64,000 nucleotides of DNA from Trichosphaerium sp. ATCC 40318. Lineage: Eukaryota; Discosea; Flabellinia; Trichosidae. Below the pieces are notes generated by a model. The model worked only from the letters and a program-made list of their open reading frames with translations. It did not search any database and had not been told where the DNA came from. Position numbers and translations under genes: made by a program. This document shows, piece by piece, positions 22,654 through 36,382 of this stretch. The stretch covers positions 1 to 64,000 of the forward strand of contig JALMLS010000479.1 in assembly GCA_038496445.1 (NCBI GenBank), written 5' to 3'. Position 1 is the first letter of the stretch, and the number at the start of each line of letters is the position of its first letter.

Positions 22654-24318
22654 CTACTTGTACTTTTTATTCAAAACACCATTTTCATAACAGCATTTTA
22701 GCTTTATATGCCCTGTATCATACCATTCTTTGTATTTCTTGTCCATCTTCCCGTTTAAACAGAACCCGTGTTTCTTCATCTTACCATTGGCATACCATTC
22801 CTTGTACTCTCCGTCAACAATACCCATGTTACAAAAGTAATGTTTGTGTTTCTGGCCTTTCGGATACCATTCTTTGTACTCACCATTCAACTCACCTTTG
22901 ACATAGAAACAATGTTTTAGTAAGTCCCCACGCCAGTTCCATCGTTTATACTCTTTATCCAACTTATCATCAACATAAGAACATTGAATCATCAATTTAC
23001 CATCCCAATGCCACTTATTGTAATCTCCATGTAACTTGTCATTGACATAAAAGCAAAGAGTACGTATATTCCCATCTTTGATCCACTCCTTATACTGTCC
23101 TTGGCGCTTGCCATTACTGTAAGTACATTCCGTCCAAAATCGGCCTTTGGCATTTACTTCCTTGTATTTTCCATCAAGCTTGCCATCAACATAAAAACAG
23201 TGCTTGTATATTTGACCATTGACATGCCACTCCTTGTACTCTCCTTCCAACTGACCTTTGACGTAAACATAAAGTGCTTCCAATTTACCACTTTTAAACC
23301 ACTTCTTGTACACTCCTTTCAACAGACCTTTATCATAAAAACAGCTAACCTTCAACTGTCCGTTCGAATGCCACTTCAAAAACTCGCCATTTTTTTTACC
23401 ATCTGAGTACATGCAATGTAGACATAAACGTCCGTACCACCACTCTTCATATTCATTATTTAACTTACCATTAACATAAAAGCAATCTTTATACAGCTCT
23501 CCATCTTGATTAAACTCCTTGTACTCATAATTCAAGACTCCCTTTTTGTAAAAACAATTTGTCTTTAAATGGCCATTTCTATGGAAATCTTGATAACTCC
23601 CGTTCAACTTATTGTTCTCATAGAAGCTATGTATTTGTAATCTACTTTTATCATACCACTTCTTGTATTCGCCATGAAGCTGGCCTTTAACGTAAATACA
23701 TTGCAAAAGTAAGTCACCCCCGACATCCCACAGTTGGTGCTCTCCATGTAATTTGCCACCAACATAACCACTTTGTATTTTTAGGTGACCATTTCTGTAC
23801 CACTCTGTATATTTACCGTCCAATTCACCTCTTTCGTATACAAGCAATGCTTCAAAGGCACTCCATTGGTATGCCACTCTTTATAGTCGCCTCTCAACTT
23901 TCCATTGTTATAAAAACACTTTTTCTTCACGTGGCCTGCTTTGAAAAATGTTGTTTGCTCTCCGTGTCGTCTACCGCGCTTCCAAGAACCATTTCCTACA
24001 AAAACGTGGGTTTATAATATCACCTTTTAAAGTTCTTACCTCGTAACCAGACTTTGCTGCTATTACTTTTTGATGACACGTATTTTTTCCATTTTCCATG
24101 TTTTCTCAGTTTAGAATCATACCTTGAGCTAGTTGCTGCGTATTTTGACAATATTGGCCATTTACAATAAGCTGTGTTATCAAAATCAATAATACAAAGA
24201 TGTATCTCAACTGGTAGATGTAAAAGGGAGTCACATTGGCCGTAAGAGGTGTTTTTCTGGAGTTGTTATTACCAATACGTGAACTCATAAACAGAGGTAC
24301 CTCTAGTCTTGATGTCAT
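22654..24318 (-). pseudogene. F-box-like/MORN_2 repeat protein, frameshifted
   Basis: Exon 1 (24301-24318, MTSRLE) joins by a 44-nt intron to exon 2 (24040-24256), which carries the family head LPVEIHLCIIDFDN and CKWPILSKY, as in the loci at 44399 and 54555. Exon 3 starts the repeats, but near 23845 the frame shifts: the DNA has two extra bases (or one missing) between LKHCLY and GELDGKYTEW. After the shift there are about 387 residues of 24-residue repeats of the form G-x-Y-K-E-W-x-x-x-G-x-x-x-x-x-C-x-Y-x-x-G-K-L, the MORN_2 (YwqK-type) pattern. The long intact repeat frame suggests recent breakage or an assembly error. The intact paralogue suggests an SCF adaptor role. Confidence 0.75.
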
Positions 24319-24900
24319 TGGAAGGTTGTTCCACCTTTTTATACAATGTCAAATATTAATAGCGTGGTGCCGTTGTTTATATAATGTGTAACATAAAACT
24401 GTAAGTTTATTGGTAAACGTTGTTTAACTTGTTATTTGAATATTAAGAGTTTTCAGCTGAATTCAATGTTTAACAGTTTTTTGAATTTTGTCCCTTGCAG
24501 TGGACCTTCCATAGAGCATGAGGAAGTATTAGGAAATGATTGATGCGCATTAAAGGTAGCTCTAATCAAAAAAGTAATCGGTTCGGTAATACACGTGAAG
24601 AAAATCAATCAGCGAACGGGTAAGTCAAATTTGAACTTAGTGGTTTTTTCCCTGGTTTCAAGTTACAACAATGATCGTAAGCATAGTTCAATAATGAGGC
24701 TCCTCACCCGATAAACAGACTCTTGTATACCAGATTACAATATGGTACTATGCCTCAGTCATTGTGTAAAAGTAACAACTGTACAATACTAAAGTGAAAA
24801 CGTTTAACTTAATCTAGTAAATACAACGTCTCCATAAAGGCCATCAAGAGTGAATGTCATTACACCTTGTTGATTCTCTTTAAAATTTACCCATTGTTCA
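24319..24900. other. Intergenic stretch
   Basis: Upstream sequence of the MORN_2 gene. AT-rich, no open frames of note, one CACGTG at about 24594. No gene supported. Confidence 0.4.
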
Positions 24901-24919
24901 TTACATCATAGCTAGCTTT

Positions 24920-26210
24920 GCTAGATAGTTGGCTGAGCTGTACATTTGTCCAGCAGGTCTAGACCACGCTATGTCAAACGGTAAGCAAGTTCGGCAACAT
25001 GTCTATGCAAAAAATCGCACCCAAGTCGAACAGTTTCACAGGGTCTCCGTTTGGATAGTATCTAAAACGATGAGTACGCATGATAACTACTTCTTGTTTA
25101 CCCCTTTGCCATACGTGCTCTTACACTTGGTGTGAAGTCATTCCCTGTATCGCGCATGGCAAGTTTGCTTGAAATGTTTTCAGACACCATTGTTTCAAAA
25201 GCTGTGTTGTATACTTTCTCCGCTATCAGGTTACCAACAAGGCTGAACCCAAATCTTAGGCACAAAGAGTTAACTCATTTACGTTACTAAAAGGGGGAGC
25301 GTACTCGAGTATGAAGGTCTGTGCCATTGAGGAGAAATAACTCTTCTTTCAGCAAGGCGTTGTAGGATGACGTCTGTTGGTCCATCGCAGTGTTTGAAGC
25401 TGCATGTGCCTCTCTTGGTAACCCAGACATCTAAGAAGCCAACGCACGCCAGGTTAGAGCTGGCGAAGCTCCGAAGGGATCTTGGATTTTGAAAGGTACT
25501 TGCTTTGCCACAGGAGCATCCAATGACAACTGGTACAAAGAACTCAGTTAGTTGGAGTAGCCTTTTAACCGAAGAATAAAAATCACGTGCACGTCAATGT
25601 TTGGATAGTTGGAAATATCTTCGTAACAATCCTAGCAGTGGTGAGCGGAGGTGTTGAGGGTTTCCCTTGTCGCCTTACTTAAAGAGAGTGTCAACATCTG
25701 GTGGCAACTTTGTTGTCGTGTCCTTCTCCTAAGTTGAACGTCCAAATGATTTTATCTTTGTAAACTGCTGTAGGTGCCAGGATTGGAGTATTTAAAAATT
25801 GAAAAAAGTGCGATTGTAAGCTGAAACAGATCATCTAATGAAGTACTGAAAGTCAAATGATTATTTCTGTCTGCTCTCTTTTAGCGACTAAAGAACTGGT
25901 GTTATTCTCTGCAAGTTCATAGTGTTGATACATCTGTCTCAGGAGCGATGCTATGTCTTGAACAACAGGTGTGGAATAACAGACGTTAGTATTACTAGCA
26001 ATGTTCCAAACGGATAGATTGCAAAATATCTGAAAATCGAATCGGCATAGAGTCGACTATTTCCAACTTTTCACGTTTTGGCGATAGATTCGGTACATCG
26101 CTAAGTATGACATGACACATGAATAGTCTTCTTGTTTAGAACGTTCAAGTACAAGTTTAAAGCACGTGGTAGGAATTGAGTCATTGCTTTGACGTTAACT
26201 AAAAACCTGC
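24920..26210 (-). CDS. Unidentified intron-rich or decaying gene
   Basis: No long ATG-started frame exists, but the minus strand shows a series of exon-like open pieces. The best runs about 90 codons (25300-25560; FVPVVIGCSCGKAS, GFLDVWVTKRGTC, GPTDVILQRLAERR) and ends at a GTACGC donor. Others read TPVVQDIASLLRQMY (near 25960), LAPTAVYKDKIIWTF and LPPDVDTLF (25700-25790), MVSENISSKLAMRD (25140-25200) and YYPNGDPVKLFDLG (near 25050). Not all joins keep phase, and stops interrupt some pieces, so this may be a pseudogene or a gene with introns I could not resolve. The product is not recognised. Confidence 0.4.
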
Positions 26211-26410
26211 TGACAAAGATGAATCAATAAAAAGGTAAGTGAATTGGTTAGAAAGTTATCATCACTGAATAATTGAGGGCATGTTCAATTACAAAAAACC
26301 AAGTATGCATAGATAACAAGGTCACTTATTATCTTTTAACAAAAAAAAGCCATGGCACTTAGACTCATTCTTTATTAAACATTTGTGGTCTTATTTGTTC
26401 TTTTATCTAT

Positions 26411-28617
26411 TTACAACAAGACACCTTTCCTAGGTGTTTGTGCCGTTTTGGTTTTTTTCTTATCAAAATCTTTTGTACTCTCAGCAACAAACGCTACAGC
26501 TTCCCTCAAGTGACCAAGACGTTGTACATCCTCTTCAGTAGGTTGCACCTTCATTTGTATACGTGTTACAGGTTCAACACCTTCTACATCTAAAAAAGTA
26601 CAAACATGAGTTTGTTAAAAAGAAAGAAGTGTAACCAAAATCTTTGAGCACCTGTGTAGAGTTTGTGGTAAACCTTCAAGTTTAGTGGGAACAAGTGATC
26701 TACAGTCATAGTAGATAAACTTAAAAACCTGTGAAGTAGCTGAGCACCATCCTTTTGGGTATTGTAGTGTGCACATAACCCAGCTATAAAACATTACAAT
26801 AATGAAAAGTTTAACAAAGAGAAAATGCAAAAAAGTGATACCATAGAGTTTAGGAAAGAAGCATGCAGCGTTTCCAATATACCTTGAAAATAGTCAGGTC
26901 AGAAAGAAAGGAAACCAAACTTCTTATAAAAAAACGAACCCATGAGCGCCAAGTTTGAGTCCATCCAAAAGAGCAGTAGTGTTACCAATAAAGTAATGTG
27001 TTCCTGGGTACATAGCTAACCATATATTAGATGAGCTACTAACAAGCAACATGCACTCATTAATAATATAATATATACATACCAAGGTTTGCCATACGAT
27101 TAGCTATATGAGATACTTTGCCACTGCCATCAACGAACATAACAAACTTTCCAAGAGTCAACAAGTAAACGAACATTTCTAAATTATTTAGCATTTTGTG
27201 CGTTTTGTTACAAAGCACGTGGATTTAAAATAATCTAAAAATGTGGGTACCATCTGATATACTAAATTTTGAAGGTAGTGGGGCTTCATAGAAACCAAGT
27301 GGGATATCTCCTGTCAACGCAAGCAACTCTGATAAATTATTTCGTAAGGTAACAACACTGTGTGTGGTTGTAGACTTCATCTGTACGAGGATGTAAGTAA
27401 TTAACAACATAAACTATATTGCGACATACAAGTGCGACTGGAGTAAGAAGAACTGCAGAAACTCCTACATCATAGAGCTTCTAGGAGGTTGTCAAAAAAC
27501 AAGTGAAAAGGTTTACTAAAAGTACCTTTATGAAGTCTGCATGGTTTTGTGTTGACATTGATTCGCTTACTGTGCCCACTGCTATTACAGGTAAAGCTCC
27601 CTATTTATTGTTTTAGTTGAATAACAACTGCGTAACTTGATAGACTCCAGCCTTGTAAAAATTACAGGAACTGAGAGGAACTCAACAAAAAAAAAAAGAA
27701 ACGTACGTTTACTCTATCAACAACTCGCTTGACGAGCTGAATGCGTTCCTCAGGGGATAATCTATGCATTTCTGAAGCATGTGATAAAGCTACAATGCCT
27801 GAGCAACCCTGGTTAATAAACCAATCGGTAATAGAATCAACCCTAGCAACAATAAATGACGCAGAAACTTTAAAAACAACTTACACATCCCAAAGAATGC
27901 CATTAGGTTTTTGAGTGTTGTAAGGAACAAACATCATAGCCCATGCCCCACGTCTTATCTTTTTTCCCATAATACCTACACGAACCTAAAATGACAGTCA
28001 GTGTGGCGCTGGGAAGGTCTGATGAAATAGGGAGAGGTTTATAATTAAAATGTCGCCAATTCAGCTAATAGAGGAAATAGAATGATGCGGTTCGCCTAAT
28101 CAATAGCTAGTGGTAGTATACCTGTTGGGCACCATTTTTTAACTGCTGATTCTCAGGCTCAACTTTCAAACCAGCTTCGTATGCTTTGGCAGCTTCATCA
28201 AAGTCTCTAGATAGCGCCAAAGCCATTCCTTTGCGTAAATATCCCTTTTAGAGAAATTAGTTTACAAAAACGTTAAAGATCTGTGTGGCACCTTTGACCA
28301 ATCTGGTTTAAGCTCTATGGCTTTTCTGGCATCGTTTAGAGCGGATGGAAAATTACCCATTCTCGCATGAGCTGCAGACCGATTACTGTACAGTATGTGA
28401 CTCTCTTGAACTTTCATAGCGTCCGTGTAGAGTTTAGCAGCCTCTGAGTACTTCCCAGCTTTAAATAAAGCGTTACCTTCATCTTTTAACTTTTGAGCCT
28501 ATTAAACGCGTTAAGAGCGCATTTGGGCACTTTTAATCAGCTGGTACAATGCGTCCGTTACAAAACGCAACAAAAAATGCTTTCGTAGTGTCTCACCTGT
28601 ACCGTAGCGTCAGTCAT
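26411..28617 (-). CDS. TPR domain fused to DHDPS/NAL-family aldolase-like domain
   Basis: About nine exons. The N-terminal 120 residues are TPR repeats of the STI1/SGT type (AQKLKDEGNALFKAGKY, ILYSNRSAAHARMGN, SKGYLRKGMALALS). The rest matches the dihydrodipicolinate synthase/N-acetylneuraminate lyase TIM barrel (GCSGIVALSHASEMHRLS, SPEERIQLVKRVVDRV, ALPVIAVGTVSES, GVSAVLLTPVAL, GDIPLGFYEAPLP). At the strand that normally carries the Schiff-base lysine (Phe-Lys-Asp), the in-phase spliced product reads KFVMFVDGSGKV, with Val for Lys. The Tyr of the FYEAP motif remains. The barrel therefore probably lacks aldolase chemistry and may be a sensor or scaffold, with the TPR binding a chaperone-like partner. 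It is divergent from the kinase gene, with a 245-bp shared upstream region. Confidence 0.8.
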
Positions 28618-28862
28618 CCTATCAAGCTTGTTTTTCGGGGTTTTTTGGTGTAAGTCAATAAAACTTGAACTAAAACGCGTCTTTGAAACAGACGGGAATA
28701 ATGATAATACTAGTTTGCCCTGGCAGTGTCTTAGCCTTAATTGAGAAGCCTGGTACTCTCGGCGACTCACTGCTGACTTTTTAAATTGCAAATTAAACAA
28801 GGCGGCGATTTTTTTTTTTTGGTCCAAGTTTTTTTTTTAATTGCCAGTAGATTCTGTTAGTA

Positions 28863-31049
<2,187 letters not shown>

Positions 31050-31916
31050 GAGGGATGTACCTGATAGGCATTGGTTTTTTCTACGGCTTTTTTTTCGAGT
31101 GGTGGTTCTTGGTTTGTATGGACTGCCACGAGGATTGGAGGTCGTCTTAGAAAGGCGGAGTTTGCTTTTTCGACTTTGACGCAAGGCTGACAGGTTTTTC
31201 TTGACCTTTTTGTATATTGTTGCTGTATCCAAACACAACACCCCCAAGAAACCATAAAATAAATAATTCAAAAAAAAAGAAAAAAAGAAGAAAAAAAAAC
31301 AAAAAAAAAAAGACACATGACAAACAAGTACCAATGACTCTTTTTGGACATACGTTGAATGTAATTAACAATAAATATTGTGGGAAAAAGATGGGCTTAT
31401 AATAACGTAATAACTGCGCAGAAATACCAAAAATAAGCACTTACACAATAAGCTTGTTAGTGCACGGTTTCTTTGTTGCGATGCAGAGATTTGCGTTTAT
31501 TTCAACTTTTGATCATTGTCTTTGAAAACAGAGTATAGGCCATTTTAGGCTGTTATTTTTTTGTAACGCACGTGTCATTGGTCACCGATGACAGTTACAG
31601 AATGTGCGCGAAAAACAACTTAAACGATTTTTGGTCTTATCTGGTGAGAGGTACTACTGACTCAGAATGCCAGTTATGTGGTTTACAGATAATAATGTAT
31701 AAATGAGTTTATGTAGGCAAGGTGGAGGAATTTAACCTCGAATGTTTCCATTGTGACACATTGGTAAAATAACTTTTATCGCTATGTTCTCAAAGACTGA
31801 ACAGATGAAGGATTGCCATAGAATGATAAACTAAAGAGGCTAATCTTTTTCCCGTAAGGGATTTGTGTTTGTTGGAAAAAAGTTTGTTTACATAATTTGT
31901 GTGTAACAAGGTGAAT
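31050..31916. other. Intergenic stretch
   Basis: Between convergent 3' ends of the kinase and the membrane-protein gene. It holds A/T homopolymers (31270-31312) that create spurious low-complexity frames on both strands. A CACGTG occurs at 31568. No gene supported. Confidence 0.4.
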
Positions 31917-33942
31917 CTAAAAAGAGAATTCATCACTGTCTGTAGAAACGCCTGACATTTCATCATCAAGAGGCTCTAATTCTGATACTGATCTTCTTTG
32001 TGGTGTAGTTGTACTTTAGGGATTCATGTTAATTCAAGCAAGCAAAAGTAGTGGACTAATAAATACGTACAATACTGGTGCAAATCCTTTTCTCTTTTGT
32101 ATTTTCTTTCTACTGAACAGCTTCCTCAGTACAACAAAGAACACCACACAAAGTGCCATGAGTATTAAAAACGTTATGGTAATTGATATAATAGCCCACA
32201 AAGGGATTTTGGTTCCCTTGTCGTTGTCATCGTCAACCTTAAAAAGAAATTAGACCCAAATGTATGAGGAATGTTGTGTACATGAGAAGTGTTGGTATGA
32301 GGTTTTGGTGTCACCACGTTTATAGTTCGAGCCCAGATTTCAATTCCAAAGTAGTACTGTGTGACACCCTTCGATTTACCTGTCCAAACGACTACTACGT
32401 CTTCTGGTGATGAAGCTATCGTGAGGCTAGAGTAAAAGCTTGAAACATTGTGATGTTGACAAGTTATGTTGTTCTTTTCTCCTGTAGAATTTCCTCTAAA
32501 GACAAACAATCAACTCTCAATGGCAAAATAGTTGGAGGTTATCGGTGAGAGAATGGTCACGTGATTTTTGATTTTTGGGTTATGGCGTACGATGCACTGA
32601 ACTCCTTGCTATGTATCTCAGTGTCAACAGTTGTCGGGTTTACCAAAGTAGATGTATCCCACACAAGTAAGTATTTGTCGTCACCTTCGAAATAAGCAAC
32701 TTGTGGTCTCTCTACGTTACTAGGTTGCTCTTCCATGATAAATGGCTCATCTTGGATACAAGAGTTAAAAATAACGAAGTTAACATCAGCCCTGTATCTA
32801 ATCAAAAGTACCTGAAAGCTTATTTCCCTCCTTGTCCAAGAATTGACCGTAAATGTGCTTGTGAAACCAAACTATCAAATACTCTGATTCGACCTTGTTG
32901 AATGCTATTGAAGTGGGCATTGCCCAAGCTGGCGTTTCGTTGGTAGGAGATACGATGAAAGGTCCGCCAATGAGTAAACCAAGGTTAGAAACTAAATGAC
33001 CGCGCCTACAAACCTCAAGGATTAAAAAAAGAAAGCTACAAAAAAAAAAGCAAAATATCATATCGTACGCAATGAAGTCACTCCCTGTCCACACGACGCA
33101 GTAGTTATTATCAACAGTGTTATGAGCTACTACTGGGTGATCAGCATACGCAGTATCTGTTCCAGTATTGCTTATTTGAACAGGTAATGATGTGAGTGTG
33201 CCATGAGGAGATACTAATTTTCCAAAGATTTCTATTGTTTTGGTATCGAATCGTTTAGTCTCATAAACAACAAAATATCGGTTATTTACAGGATTGTATA
33301 CACCAACAGGTTGAGCAGAACCATACTGCTGATCTTCAGGATGGCCGCTATTGGTTAGACGCCAGTGATTACCTCCAGGAGAGCCATCAGTGTTTATATT
33401 CAACATGTATATTTCTTCGTTTACTGCATCGGCAGGTATTCCTTCAAAGAACACCATATACCCATCTCTTCCTGGATCGTGAGCTACATGTGGATGCTTC
33501 GTACTTCCGTGTTTTACAACGTGGGAACCAGCACTTTCTATAATTTCGTGTATAGCGCCCATGTCGCCGTTTCCGTAGAGGACTCTTGAAAACAAACGAT
33601 AAGAGAAGCCTTCGTCTAACATCCAAACAGCAAGATATTCATTTCTATCAGCGTTGTAACTAATAGACGCTGCTGTCGCTTCAGTATGATTCAATCCTCC
33701 TGATATTTGCGAACATTGACACTTGACGTTGCGCGCGTGATACGAGAGTATGAGCAATACGACGGAGAGTAGAAAGGTCCGTGTTTGTGTCTAATAAAAA
33801 TGTTTTTTTAGCGGGTGTGTTTAAATTAACAAAGAAGGCTTGAGTCACGTGATAGATATCAAGAAAAACAATTTATGGCGTTATCACATTGTTATGTTCG
33901 TAAAGTACGTACTGTAACGTTGCCACTACGCATTAGGTACAT
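31917..33942 (-). CDS. Type I membrane protein with propeller-like YxVVW repeats
   Basis: The likely start is MYLMRSGNVT (33942) or the ATG at 33933. A GTACGT intron joins it in phase to a hydrophobic signal segment (FLLSVVLLILSYHARN). The ectodomain has at least seven blocks of about 50-65 residues, each with a core such as EYLAVWML, GYMVFFEG, RYFVVYET, NYCVVWTG, EYLIVWFH, KYLLVWDT and DVVVVWTG, often preceded by VAHN or VAYF. This spacing suggests a beta-propeller. A single membrane helix follows (LWAIISITITFLILMALCVVFFVVL), then a basic stop (LRKLFSRKKIQKRK) and a short acidic tail. It is probably a surface receptor or adhesin. Exon edges near 32250-32560 are uncertain. Confidence 0.75.
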
Positions 33943-34079
33943 CAACAAGTGAGAAAATCTCGATGAGGCTTTGACGGGAGAACAGAAAAACTTAACACTT
34001 GGTAACGTAGAATTCTTGTGGGAAAAAAAAAGTCACGTGTACCAAATTGACCTTTGTAAACTTTTCATTGGTGTTAGCT

Positions 34080-34602
34080 ATGACAAAAGAAGTATTGGAG
34101 ATGCTTGAGAGCGTGTACACCAACCGCATTGCCACAAAATGTCAAAACATAGACAACGCGGTCTGTTAATCCTAGTAAACGCATGGTGGGTCTAGCGCGT
34201 TTGTCTGCGACGTCGCGGCTAAGAAATCACAATAGTGTGACTTGACACGGCCGTAGTGTCATGCAGAGAGTAATCAACGCAGAGTTTAATGGATATTGGC
34301 TATAATTACGCCAAGAGTTTCGCTTTCAGTGGAATCCCAACCAACAATCACAAATCAACTACTTGATACACAAAACGAACCTACACAACACTTTGACGTA
34401 CTACCGCATGTTGGATACTACAGTAGTGGAGAAAAACGTAACAATTGTTTATAAGCGCACCGAGAGAATTATTGCGACGTACGTACAACTCACACGCGAA
34501 GTGGTAAACCTATTTACATGTTTGAATGAAGCAAAGGCTCGCGTTGATAGAAATTGCAGTCAATTTTCAGTCAATCTAAAAAGCGCGCTCAGAATTATTT
34601 AG
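34080..34602 (+). CDS. Possible small helical protein
   Basis: A short plus-strand start (MTKEVLEMLESVYTN, stop after about 30 codons) is followed after about 190 bases by an open stretch (TVVEKNVTIVYKRTER, then VNLFTCLNEAKARVD) with helical, coiled-coil-like composition. The two could be exons of one small protein, but I cannot find a phase-consistent join. No family is recognised. It sits in the gap between the divergent membrane-protein gene and the SANT gene. Confidence 0.25.
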
Positions 34603-34686
34603 AAAATAACTATGGTTGTTACCACTACACGTAGTTTATAAACAAAATCGCATTAGGAGAAATACGACGAGCAAATTGTTTTAAAA

Positions 34687-36346
34687 ATGACCGAAAGCGC
34701 CAAAAAAGTTTCCTTGGTCGACGTAGATAGGTAAAACAACTCAAAATTATGTTATAAATGGTATTTTAAAAAAACCTATTTTACAGATACGAGAAAGCAC
34801 GCCGTTTGCTCACATTAATGTACTATTACAAAGGACAAATGGACCGTATCGAGAAGCGAAAGGGTACAGTCTATTTCAAGACAATTACATCGTTTTTTCT
34901 TTTTCAATCAAAACAAATCATCAAACAAACAACGCCAGCGCATTGCTGATTTAACACCTACACTGACTAGCATATAAAGGTAAACCAAAAACAGCACCAA
35001 AGCCTAAAAAGAGAACAATTGCTAGGGTATCAAACGTTTCAACACAACCAGCTGCAAAGAAGCAAAAGACAATATTTATACCACCTTCAAATGTAATAGT
35101 ACAAGAGAAAAAATCACCAGCGTATAATCTTCCACCAACTTTCCCTGACTTCGAGTGGAAGCAAGAGAACCTTCTATTCAGACAGACATTCCCTAAAGCA
35201 AGGCTTGCATCAGACGAGGTACAAATACAACAAAACCAAGCCTCTAACGCCTCAAAACACTTGACAAATTTACAATCAAAATAACCTTACCAAATGGTTC
35301 TATTTGAAAGTTGACGTCTTCAGTACTTGTCTGAGGTCATCAACTTTTTTTTTTCTTTGGATTTTTTTTTTGATTGTTTGTTTGCTCTTCCTTCTCCTTC
35401 TTCTTTCTCTCTTTTTGTCTGTTGTTTAACTTTTTTCTTTAGCAAGATAAAGTACAACAATTAGCTATGATGGATGCAGTAGAACTTGAACTATTATTGA
35501 TTCTACAGAGCTTTGAAGGAAAATCACAACTTACTATTGATGTAAAAGATTTCTTTAGACAGTTCCGTGGAATACCTGATTACAAGGTTACATTCTCTCG
35601 TATGCATCCAGCTATCAAACAAGCATTAAGTGGATGTAAAACGAAGCTATCTAAAGAATTTTTCCAATTCTTCACACGTGAGGGTATCTCTGTTATCAAG
35701 CCTTATCTAACGCCTGACCTTATTCAACGATACAATGCCATGAAGGTAAACATAAAACTTTTTTTTTTTCTTCAATGTTTTTTTTTCTTGTTTTTTCGTT
35801 GTTGTTTGATTAATCCATGTGTTGATGATAGGGTGATTATATTTATGATTTGATACCAGGAGATGTTATTCATTATGCGTTTTCACCTGCTGAAATGGAT
35901 ATAATCAATAAGTGTATGCCAGTAACAAAGAATAACATTACAATAGTAGCGAGGTATGTTTTGGGTCACACGAATTTGTTTTTTTGGTTTGTTTAGTAAT
36001 GGGTTTTGTAGTAAACTTCCAGGGAGAACAGAACGTGATATTATCAGATTTTTACATCATAGAGATACAGCGCCACCTGAAAAACCGCTTAAACAAAATC
36101 CTTTTATTATAAGGGAGCCAATATGCAACCCAAGTGAGTTACTTTGTATTTAATCTACTTCACATACTTCAAAAGCGGATATCAAGTCTTACCTTTTTCT
36201 CCCTTTCTTTAGTACAAAAGAAACGTAAGTCAACTACAACACATAAAATGCTACAACTCAAGGAGTATGGCTCAAAGGCGTCCAAGATATGGAATGTATG
36301 TTATGGGTCAAATTTTTTTTTGATGCAGGTCATCGTATCAAGTTAA
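34687..36346 (+). CDS. Nuclear protein with SANT/Myb-like segment
   Basis: Seven or eight exons join in phase: MTESAKKVSLVDVDR, YEKARRLLTLMYYYKG, a basic KPKKRT and AAKKQKT region (nuclear-localisation-like), then FPDFEWKQENLLFRQ, a helical block (AVELELLLILQSFEG, DFFRQFRGIPDYKVTF), FSPAEMDIINKCMPV, and NNITIVASKLPGRTERD with IIRFLHHRD. The last piece has the order and spacing of a SANT/Myb helix pair as in chromatin corepressor proteins. It ends with a basic segment (QKKRKSTTTHK). A role in chromatin or transcription is inferred. The next gene starts only 36 bases downstream on the same strand. Confidence 0.65.
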
Positions 36347-36382
36347 TCTTCTATTTAGAATAAGCGGTCTGTGCACTACAAT

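Noticed and set aside
31147-31440. Minus-strand hydrophobic frame that looks like a membrane protein
   Set aside because: Its Phe run comes from an A/T homopolymer tract in the spacer between convergent genes.
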